NCBI GenBank assembly: GCA_021292105.1
Contig: CM037870.1
Coordinates: 65,308,515-65,372,514 of the forward strand
Reading direction: 5' to 3'
DNA length: 64,000 nucleotides
Origin: Anadara kagoshimensis
Taxonomy: Eukaryota; Mollusca; Bivalvia; Arcoida; Arcidae
Shown piece by piece: positions 11,208 through 24,300 of the stretch. Made by a program: the position numbers and the translations under genes. Under the pieces are notes generated by a model that worked only from the letters and a program-made list of their open reading frames with translations, was not told where the DNA came from and ran no database searches. How positions within the stretch are numbered: position 1 is the stretch's first letter; every line of letters starts with the position of its first letter.

Positions 11208-12332
11208 ATGTTAATGAAAAAGCAAAAGAAAACATTACAACCACCATGCAGATTCTTTATGTTGCGATTTATTCCAAAGAAAAATCTTCTTCTTTTGGTT
11301 ATTATTTTAGCTATGTTATGCTATCTTTTTATGACGCTGAAATTTTGTTTTGTTACTTCGGAATCTTACATAATGGCATCCAAATCTTGCACGAGGACAT
11401 CGAGTTTTCCCCTAGGTCAAAAGCCAGCCACAACACGCCTGAAAGAAATATTCTACCAACCAATCATTAAAACATTGACATCGTTTTCTAATCGGAAGCC
11501 AAAGGCACCTCCTCGTCCAATGTTAACGTGTGATGTTAATAAAGCAAACCTTTCGCTCTTTATTCCAAACGATCACAATTCTATTGCAAGTTTACTAACG
11601 GGGAAAAGTGTGCTTGTTTTAACTGAATCGGAATCTCAAACAGTAGTATCACAGATAATAAGTATGTTTGAGTCCACTCGGTTTGATTTTGAAGTAGAAA
11701 AGACAGGCGGGAATTTGCCATTGTTGATCGACAACGATAGGGGACGATATAGTGTCATCATTTTTGATAGTTTAAAGGCATATATTAATTTAAACGATGA
11801 AAAAAGAAGGAAAATTGATAAATATTGCCGTGATTTTAGTGTGGGTATGGTTTTGTTTGTCAATTCGGCCAAAGAAAATGGCGTTGAAGCAAAAGTAGTT
11901 CAAGGGTTTCCATTAGCTGTTCGTTACAACACTGAATTAATAGATTATACACTTAATGACAACACGGATGTATGGAGGATAACTCGTCCAGGGAAAATAA
12001 CTAGGGAACATTTACACAACGACAAATGGACAGTGTTTGAATATAATCATTCCGCTTTTGAACCGCTTGCTTTTGCCACTTCCCCGCCGACTAAAGCTTT
12101 TGGTAATAAAAAATTGGTACCTCTATTGAAAGACAACGGATACGATGGAATACGTCGTGTTTATTTTGGAAATGGCCTGCGGTTTTGGTTACATGGACTA
12201 GTTTTTGTAGATGTACTGTCGTACCTATCTCACGGAAAACTTAGTTTGTCTTTAGATAGATACATACAGGTAGATATTGACGATATATTTAAAGCAGAAA
12301 CGGGACTGAAGATGACTGATTCTGATGCGGTG
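11208..12332 (+). CDS. NDST: NDST exon 1: membrane anchor and N-deacetylase domain
   Basis: 375 codons with no internal stop. A basic cytoplasmic tail (KKQKK, RFIPKKN) precedes a hydrophobic anchor ([16 protein letters not shown]). The domain then shows [60 protein letters not shown] and [15 protein letters not shown], in the order of NDST1. The donor is gtgaga after codon 375; the open frame past it to 12386 is intron. ATGs at 11208 and 11214 could both serve as start. Confidence 0.88.
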
Positions 12333-15300
12333 GTGAGAATTAATTATTTTTGTATTTACAAGGATAGAATAAGTTTAGGCTTATAAAGGCCCTCAAAAAA
12401 TTTTATGATCGTCATCACAATATTGTTAAGTATGATGTCTCCGTATTCAAAATCATCCTGGATATGTTTGACATCCCATATCTAACCTGTTCCTTTCTTT
12501 CCCAAACATTGTTTACTACACGTGGCGGATGTAGATAGCTAAACAAGTGATATGCGTTAGAAGCACTCGGTCTCAGTTACATGTAGGAATTTCACGTGTT
12601 GAACCTCATTTGCTTTGGGGTTGTGGTTTGAATATGGACTGGTGTGTTTGTTTTGGATTATTGGCTTTACTATACGGTGCAATGGGGACACATAGCCGAG
12701 TGCATTAGAATGCAGAGTAATGATTATTGTGTCATCGACCCCAGACAGGATAACTAATATGTCCTTTTTGGTCTTCTTTTTAATTTCTTTTTATTTTTTT
12801 TATTTCACTGCTCCATTGAGTGAATTCGAACAAGTAAAAGGGCTAACCTTACACTAGTCATACGCTTTACGTATACCTTAAGCCGCTCATCGTCATTAAA
12901 AAGATTTTAGCATACGATGACAAGGGACTACATTTAAAGAGGCTTTAGGGTATATGGATAAATCGGACGTGAAAGCCAATATTTGTTCAGATCATGCAAA
13001 GATCCTATGAAATAATGCCATGTTTTAAACTACTGTTTTTATGAAATGCTAATCACGACCTGCCAGCAGCAAGGAATTTGAGTGAAACCAAAGAGGTATT
13101 TTAAACAGGTATAAAATTGAAAGACTTGATAACTGAGTTGTAAGCTGTAGATATAGTTTCTGTATTACTTGTAATAAAACATGTAAAAATAAATGACAGT
13201 AAACAAGACAGCAAAAGCAACTGAGAACATGTCACCATAAAAAATAAATCAAATTAAAACATTCCAATGAGCAAATTAAATCTTTGAAAAAATGTGTATA
13301 CTTTAACAAGGAAAATGTGACCACGAACTCAAAAAGGGTATGCACTTCTCTAAAATAAAACTTATTTATACATGTAATCATTTAGGACAGTTAACCCTTC
13401 GCTCTCTCTCTCTCTCTCTCTCTCCCCCTCTCTCTCTCTCTCTCTCTCTCCATACTTATTACTTTTATTAGTTATTAGTAGTTCAATCAACTTTATTAAA
13501 TTTGACCGTGACATTTTGAGTAAATGGAATAATGCTGTTGTTTGCCTCATTCAAGATTTATGCGCTTATATCGAAGTAGTCAGTTCTAGAAAAGCAAGGT
13601 AATCTTAAGAAATCCGCCTACCTTCAGCAAATAAACTGACTAACCTTCTCACACTATCTGTCAGAGTGGAATTTGACACCTATGCAGTGAGAGTTGTTGT
13701 GTGATTTGTAATTGCGCACTCGGTTTACGTGGTCCTGCCTTGACTTGATAAGATGCCCGTTATACTATGTTTTTCAGTCACTCTGTGTTACATTTTTATA
13801 CAAAGATATTAATTTTAACTTTGTTTTTAACAGGCATTGGTTGAAGCTCAAGAAAAATTCCGGGAATTTGTCGAGGATTTCACGTTTTATTTGGATTTTC
13901 AGGGTCGTTTTATCAAACAGGAAACCCAATGGAAAAAGCCGGTGATGAAAACTAATCGGTTAGTCCACCATTATGAATTCTAAAATGGAACCCACATATA
14001 TTGATATTTAGAAGACTTTCGAAGCGTTCCAATATGTATCAGGGAATACATACATGTAATCGAATTGTTTTATATTCAGTACACTCCATGTGTAACATAT
14101 ACTATTTGTATAGCTGATGATTTCGTGCATTTATCTTTTTAAATAATAATAAAAGTAATGCATTACGTCATAAATAGGAGAAGGTTTGCAACTGAAAATC
14201 ATGTACTGGCAGTAGGCAATCCAACCAAGACCGATATCCAAGCTTTTGATAGAACAGCCAGTAGGGCAACCCAACCAAACACGATATCCAAGCTTTGATA
14301 GAACAGCCAATCATGTACCTGGCAGTAGGCAAACCAACCAAGAACATGTATCCAAGCTTTGATAGAACAGCCAATCATGTACTTGGCAGTAGGCAACCCA
14401 ACCAAGAACACGATATCTAAGCTTTGATAGAACAGCCAATCATGTACCTGGCAGTAGGCAACACAACCAAGAACACGATATCCAAGCTTTGATAGAACAG
14501 CCAATCATGTACCTGGCAGTAGGCAACCCAACCAAGAACATGATATCCAAGCTTTGATAGAACAACCAAGCATGTACCTGGCAGTAGGCAACCCAACCAA
14601 GAACACGATATCCAAGCTTTGATAGAACAGCCAATCATGTACCTGGCAGTAGGCAACCCAACCAAGAACATGATATCCAAGCTTTGATAGAACAGCCAAT
14701 CATGTACTTGGCAGTAGGCAACCCAACCAAGAACACGACATCCAAGCTTTGATAGAACAGCCAATCATGTACTTGGCAGTAGGCAACCCAACCAAGAACA
14801 CGATATCCAAGCTTTGATAAGACAGCCAATCATGTACCTGGCAGTAGGCAACCCAACCAAGAACACGATATCCAAGCTTTGATAGAACAGCCAATCATGT
14901 ACTTGGCAGTAGGCAACCCAACCAAGAACATGATATACAAGCTTTGATAGAACAACCAATCATGTACCTGGCAGTAGGCAACACAACCAAGAACATGATA
15001 TCCAAGCTTTGATAGAACAGCCAATCATGTACTTGACAGTAGGCAACCCAACCAAGAACATGATATCCAAGCTTTGATAGAACAGCCAATCATGTACTTG
15101 GCAGTAGGCAACCCAACCAAGAACATGATATCCAAGCTTTGATAGAACAGCCAATCATGTACTTGGCAGTAGGCAACCCAACCAAGAACATGATATCCAA
15201 GCTTTGATAGAACAGCCAATCATGTACTTGGCAGTAGGCATCCCAACCAAGAACATGATATCCAAGCTTTGATAGAACAGCCAATCATGTACTTGGCAGT

Positions 15301-18300
15301 AGGCAACCCAACCAAGAACACGATATCCAAGCTTTGATAGAACAGCCAATCATGTACTTGGCAGTAGGCAACCCAACCAAGAACATGATATCCAAGCTTT
15401 GATAGAACAGCCAATCATGTACTTGGCAGTAGGCACCCCAACCAAGAACATGATATCCAAGCTTTGATAGAACAGCCAATCATGTACTTGGCAGTAGGCA
15501 ACCCAACCAAGAACATGATATCCAAGCTTTGATAAAACAGCCAATCATGTACCTGGCAGTAGGCAATCCAACCAAGAACATGATATCCAAGCTTTGATAG
15601 AACAGCCAATCATGTACTTGGCAGTAGGCAACCCAACCAAGAACACGACATCCAAGCTTTGATAGAACAGCCAATCATGTACTTGGCAGTAGGCAACCCA
15701 ACCAAGAACACGATATCCAAGCTTTGATAGAACAGCCAATCATGTACCTGGCAGTAGGCAACCCAACCAAGAACACGATATCCAAGCTTTGATAGAACAG
15801 CCAATCATGTACTTGGCAGTAGGCAACCCAACCAAGAACATGATATCCAAGCTTTGATAGAACAACCAATCATGTACCTGTTAGTAGGCAACACAACCAA
15901 GAACATGATATCCAAGCTTTGATAGAACAGCCAATCATGTACTTGGCAGTAGGCAACCCAACCAAGAACATGATATCCAAGCTTTGATAGAACAGCCAAC
16001 CATGTACTTGGCAGTAGGCAACCCAACCAAGAACATGATATCCAAGCTTTGATAGAACAGCCAATCATGTACTTGGCAGAAGCCAACCCAACCAAGAACA
16101 CGATATCCAAGCTTTGATAGAACAGCCAATCATGTACTTGGCAGTAGGCAACCCAACCAAGAACATGATATACAAGCTTTGATAGAACAGCCAATCATGT
16201 ACTTGGCAGTAGGCAACCCAACCAAGAACATGATATCCAAGCTTTGATAGAACAGCCTATCATGTACTTGGCAGTAGGCAACCCAACCAAGAACATGATA
16301 TCCAAGCTTTGATAGAACAGCCTATCATGTACTTGGCAGTAGGCATCCCAACCAAGAACATGATATCCAAGCTTTGATAGAACAGCCAATCATGTACCTG
16401 GCAGTAGGCAACCCAACCAAGAACATGATATCCAAGCTTTGATAGAACAGCCAATCATGTACTTGGCAGTAGGCAACCCAACCAAGAACACGATATCCAA
16501 GCTTTGATAGAACAGCCAACCATGTACTTGGCAGTAGGCAACCCAACCAAGAACACGATATCCAAGCTTTGATAGAACAGCCAATCATGTACTTGGCAGT
16601 AGGCAACCCAACCAAGAACATGATATCCAAGCTTTGATAGAACAGCCAACCATGTACTTGGCAGTAGGCAACCCAACCAAGAACACGATATCCAAGATTT
16701 GATAGAACAGCCAATCATGTACCTGGCAGTAGGCAACCCAACCAAGAACATGATATCCAAGCTTTGATAGAACAGCCAACCATGTACTTGGCAGTAGGCA
16801 ACCCAACCAAGAACATGATATCCAAGCTTTGATAGAACAGCCAATCATGTACTTGGCAGTAGGCAACCCAACCAAGAACATGATATCCAAGCTTTGATAG
16901 AACAGCCAACCATGTACTTGGCAGTAGGCAACCCAACCAAGAACATGATATCCAAGCTTTGATAGAACAGCCAATCATGTACTTGGCAGTAGGCAACCCA
17001 ACCAAGAACACGATATCCAATCTTTGATAGAACAGCCAATCATGTACTTGGCAGTAGGCAACCCAACCAAGAACATGATATCCAAGCTTTGATAGAACAG
17101 CCAATCATGTACTTGGCAGTAGGCAACCCAACCAAGAACATGATATCCAAGCTTTGATAGAACAGCCAATCATGTACTTGGCAGTAGGCAACCCAACCAA
17201 GAACATGATATCCAAGCTTTGATAGAACAGCCAATCATGTACTTGGCAGTAGGCATCCCAACCAAGAACATGATATCCAAGCTTTGATAGAACAGCCAAT
17301 CATGTACTTGGCAGTAGGCAACCCAACCAAGAACACGATATCCAAGCTTTGATAGAACAGCCAATCATGTACTTGGCAGTAGGCAACCCAACCAAGAACA
17401 TGATATCCAAGCTTTGATAGAACAGCCAATCATGTACTTGGCAGTAGGCATCCCAACCAAGAACATGATATCCAAGCTTTGATAGAACAGCCAATCATGT
17501 ACTTGGCAGTAGGCAACCCAACCAAGAACATGATATCCAAGCTTTGATAAAACAGCCAATCATGTACCTGGCAGTAGGCAATCCAACCAAGAACATGATA
17601 TCCAAGCTTTGATAGAACAGCCAATCATGTACTTAGCAGTAGGCAACCCAACCAAGAACACGACATCCAAGCTTTGATAGAACAGCCAATCATGTACTTG
17701 GCAGTAGGCAACCCAACCAAGAACACGATATCCAAGCTTTGATAGAACAGCCAATCATGTACCTGGCAGTAGGCAACCCAACCAAGAACACGATATCCAA
17801 GCTTTGATAGAACAGCCAATCATGTACTTGGCAGTAGGCAACCCAACCAAGAACATGATATCCAAGCTTTGATAGAACAACCAATCATGTACCTGTTAGT
17901 AGGCAACACAACCAAGAACATGATATCCAAGCTTTGATAGAACAGCCAATCATGTACTTGGCAGTAGGCAACCCAACCAAGAACATGATATCCAAGCTTT
18001 GATAGAACAGCCAATCATGTACTTGGCAGTAGGCAACCCAACCAAGAACACGATATCCAAGCTTTGATAGAACAGCCAATCATGTACTTGGCAGTAGGCA
18101 ACCCAATCAAGAACACGATATCCAAGCTTTGATAGAACAGCCAACCATGTACTTGGCAGTAGGCAACCCAACCAAGAACACGATATCCAAGCTTTGATAG
18201 AACAGCCAATCATGTACTTGGCAGTAGGCAACCCAACCAAGAACATGATATCCAAGCTTTGATAGAACAGCCAACCATGTACTTGGCAGTAGGCAACCCA

Positions 18301-21300
18301 ACCAAGAACACGATATCCAAGATTTGATAGAACAGCCAATCATGTACCTGGCAGTAGGCAACCCAACCAAGAACATGATATCCAAGCTTTGATAGAACAG
18401 CCAACCATGTACTTGGCAGTAGGCAACCCAACCAAGAACATGATATCCAAGCTTTGATAGAACAGCCAATCATGTACTTGGCAGTAGGCAACCCAACCAA
18501 GAACATGATATCCAAGCTTTGATAGAACAGCCAACCATGTACTTGGCAGTAGGCAACCCAACCAAGAACATGATATCCAAGCTTTGATAGAACAGCCAAT
18601 CATGTACTTGGCAGTAGGCAACCCAACCAAGAACACGATATCCAATCTTTGATAGAACAGCCAATCATGTACTTGGCAGTAGGCAACCCAACCAAGAACA
18701 TGATATCCAAGCTTTGATAGAACAGCCAATCATGTACTTGGCAGTAGGCAACCCAACCAAGAACATGATATCCAAGCTTTGATAGAACAGCCAATCATGT
18801 ACTTGGCAGTAGGCAACCCAACCAAGAACATGATATCCAAGCTTTGATAGAACAGCCAATCATGTACTTGGCAGTAGGCATCCCAACCAAGAACATGATA
18901 TCCAAGCTTTGATAGAACAGCCAATCATGTACTTGGCAGTAGGCAACCCAACCAAGAACACGATATCCAAGCTTTGATAGAACAGCCAATCATGTACTTG
19001 GTAGTAGGCAACCCAACCAAGAACATGATATCCAAGCTTTGATAGAACAGCCAATCATGTACTTGGCAGTAGGCATCCCAACCAAGAACATGATATCCAA
19101 GCTTTGATAGAACAGCCAATCATGTACTTGGCAGTAGGCAACCCAACCAAGAACATGATATCCAAGCTTTGATAAAACAGCCAATCATGTACCTGGCAGT
19201 AGGCAATCCAACCAAGAACATGATATCCAAGCTTTGATAGAACAGCCAATCATGTACTTGGCAGTAGGCAACCCAACCAAGAACACGACATCCAAGCTTT
19301 GATAGAACAGCCAATCATGTACTTGGCAGTAGGCAACCCAACCAAGAACACGATATCCAAGCTTTGATAGAACAGCCAATCATGTACCTGGCAGTAGGCA
19401 ACCCAACCAAGAACACGATATCCAAGCTTTGATAGAACAGCCAATCATGTACTTGGCAGTAGGCAACCCAACCAAGAACATGATATCCAAGCTTTGATAG
19501 AACAACCAATCATGTACCTGTTAGTAGGCAACACAACCAAGAACATGATATCCAAGCTTTGATAGAACAGCCAATCATGTACTTGGCAGTAGGCAACCCA
19601 ACCAAGAACATGATATCCAAGCTTTGATAGAACAGCCAATCATGTACTTGGCAGTAGGCAACCCAACCAAGAACACGATATCCAAGCTTTGATAGAACAG
19701 CCAATCATGTACTTGGCAGTAGGCAACCCAACCAAGAACACGATATCCAAGCTTTGATAGAACAGCCAATCATGTACTTGGCAGTAGGCAACCCAACCAA
19801 GAACATGATATCCAAGCTTTGATAGAACAGCCTATCATGTACTTGGCAGTAGGCAACCCAACCAAGAACATGATATCCAAGCTTTGATAGAACAGCCAAT
19901 CATGTACTTGGCAGTAGGCATCCCAACCAAGAACATGATATCCAAGCTTTGATAGAACAGCCAATCATGTTCCTGGCAGTAGGCAACCCAACCAAGAACA
20001 TGATATCCAAGCTTTGATAGAACAGCCAATCATGTACTTGGCAGAAGCCAACCCAACCAAGAACACGATATCCAAGCTTTGATAGAACAGCCAATCATGT
20101 ACTTGGCAGTAGGCAACCCAACCAAGAACATGATATACAAGCTTTGATAGAACAGCCAATCATGTACTTGGCAGTAGGCAACCCAACCAAGAACATGATA
20201 TCCAAGCTTTGATAGAACAGCCTATCATGTACTTGGCAGTAGGCAACCCAACCAAGAACATGATATCCAAGCTTTGATAGAACAGCCTATCATGTACTTG
20301 GCAGTAGGCATCCCAACCAAGAACATGATATCCAAGCTTTGATAGAACAGCCAATCATGTACCTGGCAGTAGGCAACCCAACCAAGAACATGATATCCAA
20401 GCTTTGATAGAACAGCCAATCATGTACTTGGCAGTAGGCAACCCAACCAAGAACACGATATCCAAGCTTTGATAGAACAGCCAACCATGTACTTGGCAGT
20501 AGGCAACCCAACCAAGAACACGATATCCAAGCTTTGATAGAACAGCCAATCATGTACTTGGCAGTAGGCAACCCAACCAAGAACATGATATCCAAGCTTT
20601 GATAGAACAGCCAACCATGTACTTGGCAGTAGGCAACCCAACCAAGAACACGATATCCAAGATTTGATAGAACAGCCAATCATGTACCTGGCAGTAGGCA
20701 ACCCAACCAAGAACATGATATCCAAGCTTTGATAGAACAGCCAACCATGTACTTGGCAGTAGGCAACCCAACCAAGAACATGATATCCAAGCTTTGATAG
20801 AACAGCCAATCATGTACTTGGCAGTAGGCAACCCAACCAAGAACATGATATCCAAGCTTTGATAGAACAGCCAACCATGTACTTGGCAGTAGGCAACCCA
20901 ACCAAGAACATGATATCCAAGCTTTGATAGAACAGCCAATCATGTACTTGGCAGTAGGCAACCCAACCAAGAACACGATATCCAATCTTTGATAGAACAG
21001 CCAATCATGTACTTGGCAGTAGGCAACCCAACCAAGAACATGATATCCAAGCTTTGATAGAACAGCCAATCATGTACTTGGCAGTAGGCAACCCAACCAA
21101 GAACATGATATCCAAGCTTTGATAGAACAGCCAATCATGTACTTGGCAGTAGGCAACCCAACCAAGAACACGATATCCAAGCTTTGATAGAACAGCCAAT
21201 CATGTACTTGGCAGTAGGCAACCCAACCAAGAACACGATATCCAAGCTTTGATAGAACAGCCAACCATGTACTTGGCAGTAGGCAACCCAACCAAGAACA

Positions 21301-24300
21301 CGATATCCAAGCTTTGATAGAACAGCCAATCATGTACTTGGCAGTAGGCAACCCAACCAAGAACATGATATCCAAGCTTTGATAGAACAGCCAACCATGT
21401 ACTTGGCAGTAGGCAACCCAACCAAGAACACGATATCCAAGATTTGATAGAACAGCCAATCATGTACCTGGCAGTAGGCAACCCAACCAAGAACATGATA
21501 TCCAAGCTTTGATAGAACAGCCAACCATGTACTTGGCAGTAGGCAACCCAACCAAGAACATGATATCCAAGCTTTGATAGAACAGCCAATCATGTACTTG
21601 GCAGTAGGCAACCCAACCAAGAACATGATATCCAAGCTTTGATAGAACAGCCAACCATGTACTTGGCAGTAGGCAACCCAACCAAGAACATGATATCCAA
21701 GCTTTGATAGAACAGCCAATCATGTACTTGGCAGTAGGCAACCCAACCAAGAACACGATATCCAATCTTTGATAGAACAGCCAATCATGTACTTGGCAGT
21801 AGGCAACCCAACCAAGAACATGATATCCAAGCTTTGATAGAACAGCCAATCATGTACTTGGCAGTAGGCAACCCAACCAAGAACATGATATCCAAGCTTT
21901 GATAGAACAGCCAATCATGTACTTGGCAGTAGGCAACCCAACCAAGAACACGATATCCAAGCTTTGATAGAACAGCCAATCATGTACTTGGCAGTAGGCA
22001 ACCCAACCAAGAACACGATATCCAATCTTTGATAGAACAGCCAATCATGTACTTGGCAGTAGGCAACCCAACCAAGAACATGATATCCAAGCTTTGATAG
22101 AACAGCCAATCATGTACTTGGCAGTAGGCAACCCAACCAAGAACACGATATCCAAGCTTTGATAGAACAGCCAATCATGTACTTGGCAGTAGGCAACCCA
22201 ACCAAGAACACGATATCCAAGCTTTGATAGAACAGCCAATCATAAAATAAATCACGACAGTAAAAAAATGACACATAGAGACAAACATAGATTATTTTTA
22301 CCGTTCTCTAATAATAGAATTTTTATTTTACTCTTGTTTGAAAAGTTTAACAAAATCAATTTAACATTTCTTTCAGAATATAAAAATAGATTTTTGTGGT
22401 TTGGGCACACATGGCGTCATACACACGCACATGAATTATCCCAAGAAGAATTAGAACAATCTATGAGATTAAATCACCAATTTGCAAGGGTAAATTATTA
22501 TTAATGAGATAATGTTGAAAATTAAAACAAACATCTTTCAACTAACCAGTATACAGTTTCTATCTTTGGAATTAGAATTTTCTATAACTTATAAATTTAC
22601 CATAACTTAGGTTTAGAGAACATGGTAAAAAGTGTATCGACTAGATGGATTCAATTCAGTGCTGTATGGCAAAATACCATTACAATTTTACATTTGATGC
22701 GAGACCCTAACATTAAAGTTAACAATCATATTGATAATTGATCGTAGTAGTGTAGAGCCAATGAGATATGACACAAAATACCCCCGAAGCTAATAAATAA
22801 GAAGAATAAAAACTAGAGCACTCTGTTGAGAGACATATACCCCATTCTCAACATTGCCAAGGTGTTTTTTCTAAAATTTGACCTTGTTATCTTGCCTATG
22901 TACCATAATTTGGTATGCAAAACATGTCTTAAATTAGAAAGTATTTCCTTAGCTTAATTTGGTAAAATATTTCTTTGGTCCTTTGGGTATCTTATCAACA
23001 TCTGGGAAATAATTGGTTTCATAATTCACATTTTTCAGCCCATGCACTACTGACGAGGAATTGTATTCTAAAACAGACGTCGAGTGCTGGTACAATATGT
23101 AATTTACATTCATGTCCAATTTGATCACAATCGATTCATGCAATAAATGGAGCGGACATTATATTCGGTCGTACGACCAGACGGTTGGACGTACGGACGG
23201 ACATGATGATTTCTATTTACCATAAACTTCATTTGTAGGATTATAATATGAAATTGTTACAGGAGTCGTTCTCATTATGTCTTTTAGGAACATGGAATCC
23301 CAGTAAAATATACATATTCTATAGCACCGTGGCATGATGGCGTATTTCCAGTACATGAATCATTATACGACGCGTGGAAGAATGTATGGGGAATTAATGT
23401 CACCAGTACAGAGGAGTACCCGAGGAGAAACCCCATGCGGCAAAGACGGGGGTTTATACACAAGGATATTATGGTTAGTGATTCTTACAAACTGTACCAC
23501 TTTACTTCGAATCCCATTTGAAAGTTGTGACTTATTGAATGGGAAGTCTTTTTGGACCGGATCAACCGTTATAACTTCCCTGGTGGAAATGCACGTGCAT
23601 ATTTTGATTTACCTGTTTTTGTGATTAAATTATGATTGTGTTCGTTTATAATATTAATAATTATGTAGTTTACAAAAGAATATCCATTGGTTTGACTGAT
23701 CCATTGACTTGACTATCATGTAATAAACGTTTGAAATTTTTTTACAAATTATAAAATTAAAACAACATTTTCTAGCTACAAGTGAATATAACAGGTGGAC
23801 CTTTTACAAAATGTACATGACACATTATTAACTGTATTGTTAACGACAGAGAAATTTTGGGAATATGTCGAAGCTTACAAGTTTTATTTGGGATTTTCAG
23901 GATCGTTTTTTTTTCAAAACGGAAACCCAATGTAACAAGCGGGTGATGAAAAACTTATTGGTGAATTCCACCATGATTATGATTTCTAAAGTAGAACCCG
24001 AAAATGTATATTATACAATAATTGCCCTCTAGGTATGTGGACATCTAGAATTGTCACCCGACAGAACGGTTGTCACCCGAGGGTGAAAACCCTTGTGACA
24101 AAAATGACATCACGGTCCAGTTGTACGAGTTATTTCCCTTGTACCGGGTTATCACCGGGTGATAATAGTATTATCACATGACTGTGAGAGGTTATCACAT
24201 GGCAGTGAGAGGTTGTCACACGCTGACAGTGATTCTGTGGGAAATGTCTCATTTATTACATGTCATGTGATTGGAAAACATCCAATAAAAAGTGGTTTAA

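Noticed and set aside
11120..11470. 116-residue ORF overlapping the start of NDST
   Set aside because: Wrong frame; the overlapping 375-codon frame matches the NDST family throughout.
12333..12386. NDST first exon running to the TAA-ended ORF at 12386 as a short single-exon gene
   Set aside because: The family match ends exactly at the gtgaga donor and continues in exon 2 and later exons.
14168..22239. Dozens of overlapping 64-129-residue minus-strand ORFs beginning MAVLSKLGY
   Set aside because: They are translations of the 65-bp satellite; three units give 65 codons with one TGA, and no start or promoter context is distinctive.
14199..22244. CRISPR array
   Set aside because: Units are head-to-tail with no unique spacers, the host is a metazoan and no cas genes exist; this is a satellite.
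23334..23624. 96-residue ORF over NDST exon 4
   Set aside because: Frame-shifted shadow; the exon reads APWHDGVF and TSTEEYP in the NDST frame with proper splice sites.
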